Assembly: GCF_038502225.1 (NCBI RefSeq)
Contig: NC_091298.1
Coordinates: 39,695,925-39,759,924, forward strand
Origin: Cherax quadricarinatus
Lineage: Eukaryota; Arthropoda; Malacostraca; Decapoda; Parastacidae
Direction of reading: 5' to 3'
DNA length: 64,000 bases
A model generated the notes under the pieces. It saw only the letters and a program-made list of their open reading frames with translations, made no database searches and was not told the origin of the DNA. This document shows positions 37,099 to 49,108 of this stretch, piece by piece. The position numbers and the translations under genes were made by a program. Positions within the stretch are counted from its first letter, which is position 1; every line of letters begins with the position of its first letter.

Positions 37099-40000
37099 AG
37101 GAGATCTAATTTGGACACAAAAGTAGCCTTACCCACAAAGTCAATTACGTCATCCAGACGAGGAAGAGGGTAAGCATCTGTAATTGTGACCTCGTTCACT
37201 TTACGGTAGTCTGTACACATACGAAACCCTCCATCAGCCTTCTTCACAAGGATGCACGGTGAAGCCCATGGACTAGACGACTCCTCCACTAAACCATGCT
37301 TTAACAAAAATTCTACTTCCTGCTGAAGTAGCCTTTGCTTTTCAGGATTAGCTCTGTAGGGGGAGAGTTTAATTGGTTTAGAATTTCCCACATCTACATC
37401 ATGGTAACCTAACGTACATTTTTTCGGCACATCCGAAAAAATATTAGGATATGACTGTAGAAGCTCAGTTAAATTTTTTGCTTGCGTTTCAGATAATCTC
37501 TCCATTAAAGGGCTAGGATCCTTGAGGAGGACAGAATTTGAAAGTTTAATATTAATTTCAGAGATAGAGTGCAAAGAGTCAGAGTTGTCCTCAGAGGTAG
37601 AGGACAGAGTCATTACTGGGACTTTATCTGGTGTATGGAAGTACTTTAACTGATTAATGTGGTAAGTTTTAAATTTTGAGGTCTTATCAATGGGAGCTAC
37701 CACATAATTTACATCAGATAATCTACTTACAATCTGCATAGGTCCCGTAAATCTAGCTTTCAAGGTGTGGCCAGGTATAGGTTCCTGCACCAACACCTTG
37801 TCTCCTGGATGGAAGGAGCGGAATTGTGCACTTCTGTCATACCTCTGTTTCATCTTGCTTTGAGCTGTCTTTAGGTTAGCCTTGGCTAACTGACGTGCCA
37901 CCTGCAACCTTGAAGACGGATTGTAGAGTGTTGAACTAACGTCTTCTCCCATCCATCCTTCTTTGAGCACCCGAAGAGGACCTCGTACATTGTGCCCAAA
38001 GATCAGCTCAAAAGGACTATACCCTGTAGACTCTTGCACCGTTTCTCGTACTGAGAACAGCAACAAAGGTAGTGATTCATCCCAGTCTGTAGGGAAGTGC
38101 ATGCAAAAACTTCTCATCATTGTTTTTAATGTCTGGTGGAATCTTTCCAAGGCGCCTTGGGACTGAGGATGATAGGCAGTGGATAAGTTGTGGATTATCC
38201 CTAACCTAGTTAATACTTCCCTAAATGCTTTGGCAGTGAAGTTAGTACCTTGATCACTTTGAATAGTTTTAGGAATGCCAAAACAAGAAATGAATTTTGT
38301 TAAAGCTTTGAGAATAGCTTTAGTATTAATACTACGCATGGGAATTGCTTCAGGATATCTGGTTACTTTATCCATAATCGTAAATAAATACTGATTTCCA
38401 GATTTTGACCTAGGTAGTGGACCTACACAATCTATAATTAAATCTGCAAAAGGTTCTCCATCAGCAGGTATAGGTTGGAGAGGAGCAGGTTTAATGGAAT
38501 GTCCAGGTTTTCCAACTTGCTGACATTCTCGGCAACACCTAATATGATTCTTCACATCTTTCTTTAATTTTGGCCAATAAAATTCTTTTGTGATTCTATA
38601 CAAGGTTTTTGTAATTCCTAAGTGACCTCCTAATGACGTATTATGAGCTATATTTAATATTTGAGGTCTATACTTTGTTGGAACCACTAACCTGTCATAC
38701 AATTGCCGGCCCTCTATCTCCTTACCAGTCTCAGTGCAGATCAAATAATCGTTTTTAACTTCATACTTGACCGGATGACCCAAAGAGGATTTACCCATGG
38801 CTGCCTCAAAAGCGAATTTTAAAGAAGGGTCCTTTCGTTGTTCCTCCCGGAAGGACAGTCCCTCGGGCATGGAAACAGAGATATCTGGCAATCCTGCAAC
38901 CTGGGAATAGGAAGGCTTGATCGGGGTCTGTTCACTTGATCTACGAGGCTCTGGCCAGTTTTCCTCGTAAAACAATGTGGCTATTCCGAGATCGGAGTCG
39001 TCCAAGGATAGGTCAACATTCTCTCCAGACAACCCTTGGGATGTTGCCCGAGTTATGGCCAACACCGGAGAAGAATTAATCATTATAGGTTCAGGACACG
39101 AACTAACAGTAGTAATGTTATTACCCAGTAATAACACTGCATCTTTCATGGGGAATCCTTTTGAGACACCTACAGTCAAGTACCCAGTGTAATATTTGCA
39201 CTGTACATAAATTTTATGCAAAGGAACAGAATATATAGCTCCTCCATATGCTTCCAATAAAACAGAGGAATTCAAAGAAGTATTCTCTGAAAGGGGTAAT
39301 ATTCCCTCTCTTACAAGTGAGCAATATGCTCCAGTATCTCTAAAGGTCTCTACTTTAGTTGTTTCTGAGTTTTCCTGAAGGGAAATAAGACTTTTGCAAT
39401 AATAAGGGGCCATACCTTTTTCTACTTCTCTAGGGGACATGTTACTAGGGATATTAGAGATTTCCCCAATGGGTTGGGGTTTATGGGGGCAGTTGGAACT
39501 GATGTGACCTACTTTATTGCACCTGAAGCAGACGACAGGCTTGCCCTTTACTCCCTGTTGACGTTGCAAATGGTGTCGTTCTGGCTGGTGTCTCTCTGGA
39601 TACTGTTGTCGAGATGCACCATGAGTAGTTTGCCTCTCCGCAGGTGGACCATATGTTGAGAAGCGTGGCTCACCAGGTGGCTTAGTTGGCTGACGTAGAC
39701 GTTCTCCCTCCGGCTGGCACTTCATTCTCCAAGGTTGACGATCTCTGCTGATGCCAGGCTGTTGAAAAGAAAGACGGGACCGCTCGGACAAGGAGCGGTT
39801 AGTTTCGAAGGTATCAGCCAACCTGGCTGCCTCCAATGCAGTGGTTAAGTCACGATCCTGCAGAAAGACTCGAACCTCTGGTCCCACAGACTCCAGCAGG
39901 TTATCAATCAGAATAAGCTGCACCAGATCCTCAAAGGTAGAGACACCACTTGCTTTATACCAGCTGGTAAAAGTTTTGGTTTGCTGTCTCACAAAGTCGA

Positions 40001-40382
40001 CTAGGGATTGACCAAGCTGCCATCTGCCCAATTTGAAACTCTTGCGGTATTTGGCTGGGATACACGTATATGCTCCCAACACTGTGGTCTTCACTACTTG
40101 ATAATCAGAAAATTCAGTGTCATTTAATACTGACGTAAATTCCTGTGCCTTACCCGATAATGCTGTATGAACCAACGATGCCCAATGCTGTTCCGGCCAC
40201 CTCAAGGCTCGAGCCTGATTTTCGAAGCTTTCGAAAAATTGCTCTGGTTCGGCCTCATTGAAGCGGGGAACAAACTGTACTGCTTTCTGTAAACTAAAAT
40301 TATTTACAGAATGTGAAAACTGCCTCCTCTCTCTTTCCCTATCAAATTCTTCCCTTGCGAATGCTCTCTGTTCCCAGCTGCA
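37095..40382 (-). pseudogene. pol: LTR element gag-pol: capsid region, zinc knuckle, protease, integrase, start of RT
   Basis: Open minus-strand frame from 40382; residue numbers count from 40205. Gag: capsid-like region (WASLVHTALSGKAQEF, YRKSFKLGRWQLGQSL) and a CX2CX4HX4C zinc knuckle CFRCNKVGHISSNC (226-239). Protease: ETFRDTGAYCSLV (DTG at 290-292). Integrase: HHCC zinc domain (H521, H528, C558, C561), catalytic core LIIDCVGPLP (D592), QSDQGTNF (D651) and GALERFHQTLK (E687, 35 residues after D651), then a C-terminal domain. Only after it comes RT: SSPWASPCILVKKADGG, CTDYRKVN and FVSKLDLL. Gag and pol share one frame. The stop at 37095 follows the deletion described for the next frame. Confidence 0.92.
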
Positions 40383-40657
40383 CTATACTGACCATTTTGC
40401 TCCGTAGGTGTATCATCTTCCTCCTGCGAGAACATAGTAGTTTTTGCCCCAGCTCCCGTAGAGGGAGGAGTCTGATGTGCCATCTCTTCTTCTATAAGTT
40501 TGTCAGCAATCAGTGAACGCAGTTGCGCAGCTGTGAGAGTGCGTTTGTATGTAATGCCAATGGAACGAGCAATTTGCCAACAACGCTGTAGGGACAATTT
40601 AGGTAGGTTATGCAAAGTATATGTCGACACCAGACGTCTGACTCGTCTAGGTGGCAT
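40304..40657 (-). pseudogene. gag: LTR element gag N-terminus, frameshifted
   Basis: Starts with ATG at 40657 (MPPRRVRRLV) and runs 117 codons: LQRCWQIARSIGI, then TAAQLRSLIADKLIEEEM. Around 40380 the coding sense passes to the next frame (EQRAFAREEFDRERERRQF), which is continuous with the capsid region. A one-base-class indel has therefore separated the gag N-terminus. The N-terminal segment resembles a SAP-like basic helix pair by eye only; that is a weak guess. Confidence 0.75.
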
Positions 40658-40898
40658 AAGTTATTCGCTATGCACAGTACGATTGCAGAATACCCCAACG
40701 TAACACGTTAATTTGCAGAACACGCTTAGCTATGCACAATACGATTGCAGAATACGCATACAAGCAAAGCTGACTGCAAAATTCTCCACAGTAACAACTG
40801 ACACGCAAAATTGTAAAGCAATGCCAGACAGCAAGCTGCACAATGTTCCTGCTACGAGCTTCACCTTAAGCTCAACCGTTTCTCTAAGTCCAGCTCAA

Positions 40899-40916
40899 CT
40901 CCCGGACAGGCCCCCA
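40899..40916 (-). promoter_or_regulatory. Primer-binding site
   Basis: The minus strand reads TGGGGGCCTGTCCGGGAG directly after the 5' LTR. Starting with TGG and complementary in type to a tRNA 3' end, it closely resembles tRNA-Pro-type primer sites as I remember them. It primes minus-strand DNA synthesis. Confidence 0.8.
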
Positions 40917-41341
40917 TATTACAACCCAGGATTCCAAATGGCCTGTTACCCCGGGTGTAATGGGAGCAAATAAACACAGTAGAAAAAGTTTAGACTTATA
41001 TTATCCTTCACCAATTTATAACAGCAATATGTACACTATGTACAGTGATAAGTATAGTGCACTCCACGGTAAGCAAAGCAGAAATAGAAGCCACAAGATA
41101 GCAGACCGTGCTTCAACCAGCTCTAGAATGGGAATGACAAGGGCAGACAGGAGAGCGGTACCCACATAACCTCTGCGATTGCCAAAACCATCTTCTTAAT
41201 GGCTAGAACCTGGTCACTAGTTGAACGACGGGGCCCCATCATCAACTCTTAGCAACCTGGTTCGCTGGTTGGGGGAGATAGCCTGTAAATGAGGGTGTGT
41301 ACATGCGCCGAATAAAGGTTACGTACTCTTTGCATGCCACA
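40917..41341 (-). repeat. 5' LTR (425 bp)
   Basis: Same length and nearly the same sequence as 35409-35833. Drives transcription of the element in principle. Confidence 0.93.
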
Positions 41342-41346
41342 TCTGG
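41342..41346. repeat. Target-site duplication (right) of the LTR element
   Basis: TCTGG, matching 35404-35408. Confidence 0.85.
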
Positions 41347-41460
41347 TAATGAACACATCAAGGAACGGTAGATTAATTAACCTCCTGAGTTTCTTTCTCC
41401 AACTGGGTTATTATAGAGCAATACCATATAAATGTTTAATTCACCAGAGAAGGAGTCAAC
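41347..41460 (-). mobile_element. Penelope-like element PLE2, RT part upstream of the LTR insertion
   Basis: The minus strand reads SWRKKLRRLINLPFLDVFIT up to the target site and resumes with RNNDQVEFS at 35403. LPFLDV is a hallmark of Penelope-type RTs. Upstream codons are decayed beyond about 41460. Confidence 0.65.
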
Positions 41461-44116
<2,656 letters not shown>

Positions 44117-44328
44117 CTAGGTTTTTCTCCTTTTTCTAAATAGCTCTTGTTCTTTTTTATTTCTTCTATTGTCCATGGGGAAGTGGAAAAGAATCTTTCC
44201 TCCGTAAGCCATGCGTGTCGTATGAGGCGACTAAAATGCCGGGAGCAATGGGCTAGTAACCCCTTCTCCTGTATACAATTACTAAAAAAGAGAAGAAGAA
44301 AAACTTTATAAAACTGGGTTGCTTAAAT

Positions 44329-47235
44329 GTGCGTGGATGTAGTGCGGATGACAAGAAACAGATGATTGCTGATGTTATGAATGAAAAGAAGTTGGATGTC
44401 CTGGCCCTAAGCGAAACAAAGCTGAAGGGGGTAGGAGAGTTTCAGTGGGGGGAAATAAATGGGATTAAATCTGGAGTATCTGAGAGAGTTAGAGCAAAGG
44501 AAGGGGTAGCAGTAATGTTAAATGATCAGTTATGGAAGGAGAAAAGAGAATATGAATGTGTAAATTCAAGAATTATGTGGATTAAAGTAAAGGTTGGATG
44601 CGAGAAGTGGGTCATAATAAGCGTGTATGCACCTGGAGAAGAGAGGAATGCAGAGGAGAGAGAGAGATTTTGGGAGATGTTAAGTGAATGTATAGGAGCC
44701 TTTGAACCAAGTGAGAGAGTAATTGTGGTAGGGGACTTGAATGCTAAAGTAGGAGAAACTTTTAGAGAGGGTGTGGTAGGTAAGTTTGGGGTGCCAGGTG
44801 TAAATGATAATGGGAGCCCTTTGATTGAACTTTGTATAGAAAGGGGTTTAGTTATAGGTAATACATATTTTAAGAAAAAGAGGATAAATAAGTATACACG
44901 ATATGATGTAGGGCGAAATGACAGTAGTTTGTTGGATTATGTATTGGTAGATAAAAGACTGTTGAGTAGACTTCAGGATGTACATGTTTATAGAGGGGCC
45001 ACAGATATATCAGATCACTTTCTAGTTGTAGCTACACTGAGAGTAAAATGTAGATGGGATACAAGGAGAATAGAAGCATCAGGGAAGAGAGAGGTGAAGG
45101 TTTATAAACTAAAAGAGGAGGCAGTTAGGGTAAGATATAAACAGCTATTGGAGGATAGATGGGCTAATGAGAGCATAGGCAATGGGGTCGAAGAGGTATG
45201 GGGTAGGTTTAAAAATGTAGTGTTAGAGTGTTCAGCAGAAGTTTGTGGTTACAGGAAAGTGGGTGCAGGAGGGAAGAGGAGCGATTGGTGGAATGATGAT
45301 GTAAAGAGAGTAGTAAGGGAGAAAAAGTTAGCATATGAGAAGTTTTTACAAAGTAGAAGTGATGCAAGGAGGGAAGAGTATATGGAGAAAAAGAGAGAAG
45401 TTAAGAGAGTGGTGAAGCAATGTAAAAAGAGAGCAAATGAGAGAGTGGGTGAGATGTTATCAACAAATTTTGTTGAAAATAAGAAAAAGTTTTGGAGTGA
45501 GATTAATAAGTTAAGAAAGCCTAGAGAACAAATGGATTTGTCAGTTAAAAATAGGAGAGGAGAGTTATTAAATGGAGAGTTAGAGGTATTGGGAAGATGG
45601 AAGGAATATTTTGAGGAATTGTTAAATGTTGATGAAGATAGGGAAGCTGTGATTTCGTGTATAGGGCAAGGAGGAATAACATCTTGTAGGAGTGAGGAAG
45701 AGCCAGTTGTGAGTGTGGGGGAAGTTCGTGAGGCAGTAGGTAAAATGAAAGGGGGTAAGGCAGCCGGGATTGATGGGATAAAGATAGAAATGTTAAAAGC
45801 AGGTGGGGATATAGTTTTGGAGTGGTTGGTGCAATTATTTAATAAATGTATGGAAGAGGGTAAGGTACCTAGGGATTGGCAGAGAGCATGCATAGTTCCT
45901 TTGTATAAAGGCAAAGGGGATAAAAGAGAGTGCAAAAATTATAGGGGGATAAGTCTGTTGAGTGTACCTGGTAAAGTGTATGGTAGAGTTATAATTGAAA
46001 GAATTAAGAGTAAGACGGAGAATAGGATAGCAGATGAACAAGGAGGCTTTAGGAAAGGTAGGGGGTGTGTGGACCAGGTGTTTACAGTGAAACATATAAG
46101 TGAACAGTATTTAGATAAGGCTAAAGAGGTCTTTGTGGCATTTATGGATTTGGAAAAGGCGTATGACAGGGTGGATAGGGGGGCAATGTGGCAGATGTTG
46201 CAAGTGTATGGTGTAGGAGGTAGGTTACTGAAAGCAGTGAAGAGTTTTTACGAGGATAGTGAGGCTCAAGTTAGAGTATGTAGGAAAGAGGGAAATTTTT
46301 TCCCAGTAAAAGTAGGCCTTAGACAAGGATGTGTGATGTCACCGTGGTTGTTTAATATATTTATAGATGGGGTTGTAAGAGAAGTAAATGCGAGGGTCTT
46401 GGCAAGAGGCGTGGAGTTAAAAGATAAAGAATCACACACAAAGTGGGAGTTGTCACAGCTGCTCTTTGCTGATGACACTGTGCTCTTGGGAGATTCTGAA
46501 GAGAAGTTGCAGAGATTGGTGGATGAATTTGGTAGGGTGTGCAAAAGAAGAAAATTAAAGGTGAATACAGGAAAGAGTAAGGTTATGAGGATAACAAAAA
46601 GATTAGGTGATGAAAGATTGAATATCAGATTGGAGGGAGAGAGTATGGAGGAGGTGAACGTATTCAGATATTTGGGAGTGGACGTGTCAGCGGATGGGTC
46701 TATGAAAGATGAGGTGAATCATAGAATTGATGAGGGAAAAAGAGTGAGTGGTGCACTTAGGAGTCTGTGGAGACAAAGAACTTTGTCCTTGGAGGCAAAG
46801 AGGGGAATGTATGAGAGTATAGTTTTACCAACGCTCTTATATGGGTGTGAAGCGTGGGTGATGAATGTTGCAGCGAGGAGAAGGCTGGAGGCAGTGGAGA
46901 TGTCATGTCTGAGGGCAATGTGTGGTGTGAATATAATGCAGAGAATTCGTAGTTTGGAAGTTAGGAGGAGGTGCGGGATTACCAAAACTGTTGTCCAGAG
47001 GGCTGAGGAAGGGTTGTTGAGGTGGTTCGGACATGTAGAGAGAATGGAGCGAAACAGAATGACTTCAAGAGTGTATCAGTCTGTAGTGGAAGGAAGGCGG
47101 GGTAGGGGTCGGCCTAGGAAGGGTTGGAGGGAGGGGGTAAAGGAGGTTTTGTGTGCGAGGGGCTTGGACTTCCAGCAGGCATGCGTGAGCGTGTTTGATA
47201 GGAGTGAATGGAGACAAATGGTTTTTAATACTTGA
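44329..47235 (+). CDS. LINE D1 ORF: AP-like endonuclease and reverse transcriptase
   Basis: 968 codons counted from the GTG at 44329. The frame is open upstream to 44260 and reads KLGCLNVRG, the first endonuclease strand, before any ATG; the first in-frame ATG is 44362. Endonuclease 1-240: LSETKL (E29), VIVVGDLNAK (131-140), SLLDYVLVD (200-208) and ISDHFLVVAT (227-236). RT: NYRGISLLSVPGK (about 535), [13 protein letters not shown] (about 604), [15 protein letters not shown] (about 663) and LLFADDTVLLGD (about 710) with both aspartates. The C-terminus RWFGHVERM and GRPRKGWREGV is RTE-typical. No stop or frameshift; likely competent unless the missing ATG matters. Start by non-AUG, or by reinitiation from a short upstream ORF (ATG 44174), is possible. 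Confidence 0.9.
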   Translation: MRGCSADDKKQMIADVMNEKKLDVLALSETKLKGVGEFQWGEINGIKSGVSERVRAKEGVAVMLNDQLWKEKREYECVNSRIMWIKVKVGCEKWVIISVYAPGEERNAEERERFWEMLSECIGAFEPSERVIVVGDLNAKVGETFREGVVGKFGVPGVNDNGSPLIELCIERGLVIGNTYFKKKRINKYTRYDVGRNDSSLLDYVLVDKRLLSRLQDVHVYRGATDISDHFLVVATLRVKCRWDTRRIEASGKREVKVYKLKEEAVRVRYKQLLEDRWANESIGNGVEEVWGRFKNVVLECSAEVCGYRKVGAGGKRSDWWNDDVKRVVREKKLAYEKFLQSRSDARREEYMEKKREVKRVVKQCKKRANERVGEMLSTNFVENKKKFWSEINKLRKPREQMDLSVKNRRGELLNGELEVLGRWKEYFEELLNVDEDREAVISCIGQGGITSCRSEEEPVVSVGEVREAVGKMKGGKAAGIDGIKIEMLKAGGDIVLEWLVQLFNKCMEEGKVPRDWQRACIVPLYKGKGDKRECKNYRGISLLSVPGKVYGRVIIERIKSKTENRIADEQGGFRKGRGCVDQVFTVKHISEQYLDKAKEVFVAFMDLEKAYDRVDRGAMWQMLQVYGVGGRLLKAVKSFYEDSEAQVRVCRKEGNFFPVKVGLRQGCVMSPWLFNIFIDGVVREVNARVLARGVELKDKESHTKWELSQLLFADDTVLLGDSEEKLQRLVDEFGRVCKRRKLKVNTGKSKVMRITKRLGDERLNIRLEGESMEEVNVFRYLGVDVSADGSMKDEVNHRIDEGKRVSGALRSLWRQRTLSLEAKRGMYESIVLPTLLYGCEAWVMNVAARRRLEAVEMSCLRAMCGVNIMQRIRSLEVRRRCGITKTVVQRAEEGLLRWFGHVERMERNRMTSRVYQSVVEGRRGRGRPRKGWREGVKEVLCARGLDFQQACVSVFDRSEWRQMVFNT

Positions 47236-47473
47236 CGTGCTGTTGGAGTGTGAGCAAAGTAACATTTATGAAGGGATTCAGGGAAACCGGCAGGCCGGAC
47301 TTGAGTCCTGGAGATGGGAAGTACAGTGCCTGCACTCTGAAGGAGGGGTGTTAATGTTGCAGTTTAAAAACTGTAGTGTAAAGCACCCTTCTGGCAAGAC
47401 AGTGATGGAGTGAATGATGGTGAAAGTTTTTCTTTTTCGGGCCACCCTGCCTTGGTGGGAATCGGCCGGTGTG

Positions 47474-47475
<2 letters not shown>

Positions 47476-47543
<68 letters not shown>
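47476..47543 (+). repeat. Poly-A tail of LINE D1
   Basis: 68 consecutive A directly after the 3' UTR ends in CCGGTGTGAT. Confidence 0.95.
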
Positions 47544-47670
<127 letters not shown>

Positions 47671-47689
47671 AACTTAATACATATAAAAC

Positions 47690-48412
47690 TTAATCTAACC
47701 TAACTTACAGACCATTCTTTACTTAACCTAACTTACAGACCATTCCTAACTTAACCTAACCTAACTTAAAGACCACTACTAACTTAACCTAACCTAACTT
47801 ACAGATCATTCCTACCTTAACCTTACCTAACTTATAGACCGCTCCTAACTTAACATAACCTAACTTACATATCATTCCTAACTTAACCTAACGTGCTTAA
47901 CCTAACCTAACTTGCAGACCACTCCTAACTTAACCTAACCTAACTTATAGACCACTCCTAACTTAACCTAACCTAACTTACAGACCCATCTTAACCTAAC
48001 ATATCTTATAGACCATTCCTAACTTAACCTAACCTAACTTATAGACCACTACTAACTTAACCTAACCTAACTTACAGATCATTCCTACCTTAACCTTACC
48101 TAACTTATAGACCGCTCCTAACTTAACATAACCTAACTTACAGATCATTCCTAACTTAACCTAACGTGCTTAACCTAACCTAACTTGCAGACCACTCCTA
48201 ACTTAACCTAACCTAACTTATAGACCACTCCTAACTTAACCTAACCTAACTTACAGACCCATCTTATCCTAACATATCTTATAGACCATTCCTAACTTAA
48301 CCTAACCTAACTTATAGACCACTCCTAAGTTAACTTAACCTAAGTTACAGACCACTCCTAACTTAACCTAACTTATAGACGACTCCTAACTTAAGCTAAC
48401 CTAACCTATCAT
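47690..48412. repeat. Telomere-like degenerate satellite (CCTAA-rich, about 33-bp unit)
   Basis: Units of the form ACTTAACCTAACCTAACTTA then CAGACCACTCCTA, each carrying one or two CCTAA (TTAGG reversed). About 20 units. A block from 47772 is repeated from 48045 with almost every unit variant in the same order (CATTCCTACCTTAACCTTACC, AACGTGCTTAACC, GACCCATCTTA). This gives a higher-order period of about 273 bp. Confidence 0.88.
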
Positions 48413-48901
48413 TACCAAATATAAAATAGTTTATTTTTTTATTATTTAAATAAAATGAACGAAATATACATTTTTATTATATCCAATTTTCATTCTGACA
48501 ATTCATCAAAAATGATTCAAGCTTCTCAGGCCAAACATCCTGATTCAGCTGATTCTACACAACATGACAGTTTTATATGTGAATCTTCACCTAAGTAATG
48601 ACATTTACACCCAGGCATACACTTAGTTTTTACATTTTGTTGCGTAAAAATTTATGACCTCCATCTAGAATTTCTTTTGCGTATATTAAGTAAAGGGAAT
48701 GTGGGCTTATGGAAAGTTTTGATATATTTCTGAGAACACAGCTACTGACAGGTATCAACTTTCACAAGAAGTTTTATGATCTCTCACAATATCAAGAAGT
48801 AACAGTTGTCTTAAATAACACAGATGTCACCTCAAACAAAAACTTAGTTGAGTCTTCGTTTACATAATTAACGATATGTACCGGTCAAAGCTCTTTCAGG
48901 G
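48413..48901. other. Single-copy-looking sequence, no gene seen
   Basis: AT-rich, with no repeat family or domain recognised. Could be upstream sequence of the tentative exon at 48902. Confidence 0.4.
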
Positions 48902-49108
48902 ATGTTAATCCAGTGGTTCCTACTGCTATGTACCTTAGTTTGTCATAGTGACATCAGATACATCAACATCAGTGCCTCACCTCTGTACTGCAGCACCCGA
49001 GTCATTATTTTTTTGGTTAATACATCAGCAATATCAGCACTGCCAACATTTGAGACAGCGAGTGTAATTAGAACAGTAAAAGAATTTTTCAGTAAAGCAG
49101 ATTCAAAG
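48902..49108 (+). CDS. Tentative first coding exon with signal-peptide-like start (speculative)
   Basis: ATG-initiated frame MLIQWFLLLCTLVCHSD: a short start, a Leu/Phe/Cys-rich hydrophobic core and a small-residue end, as in a secretory signal. It stays open to a good splice-donor-like AAAG|GTAAAA at 49108/49109. If used, the exon is 69 codons in phase 0. I find no acceptor or following exon before the satellite, and no family resemblance. Chance is a serious alternative, since an unrelated 70-codon frame is common. Confidence 0.2.

Larger units (their letters stand above)
35409..41341 (-). mobile_element. LTR retrotransposon with gag-PR-INT-RT-RH order (Gmr1-like arrangement)
   Basis: A complete element: two 425-bp LTRs (35409-35833, 40917-41341), a flanking 5-bp TCTGG duplication, a PBS next to the 5' LTR and a polypurine tract next to the 3' LTR, all in minus-strand orientation. 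Protein motifs are Ty3/gypsy-like, but the integrase is encoded before the reverse transcriptase. I count three substitutions between the LTRs (about 0.7 percent), so the insertion is recent. There is no env frame. Two frameshifts (gag N-terminus and RT) make this copy non-autonomous. Confidence 0.93.
44117..47543 (+). mobile_element. RTE-like LINE family D, apparently full-length copy D1
   Basis: Comprises a 5' leader (44117-44259) with CCGTAAGCCATGCGTGTCGTATGAGGCG, which I recognise as abundant in decapod genomes, one long ORF, a 240-bp 3' UTR and a 68-bp A tail. It is bounded by (TA)n on both sides. The uninterrupted ORF and long pure A tail indicate recent insertion. Copy D0 at 6546 is its truncated relative. 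Confidence 0.9.

Noticed and set aside
35409..41341. Endogenous retrovirus
   Set aside because: No env-like frame between RNase H and the polypurine tract, and the domain order is that of Gmr1-like retrotransposons.
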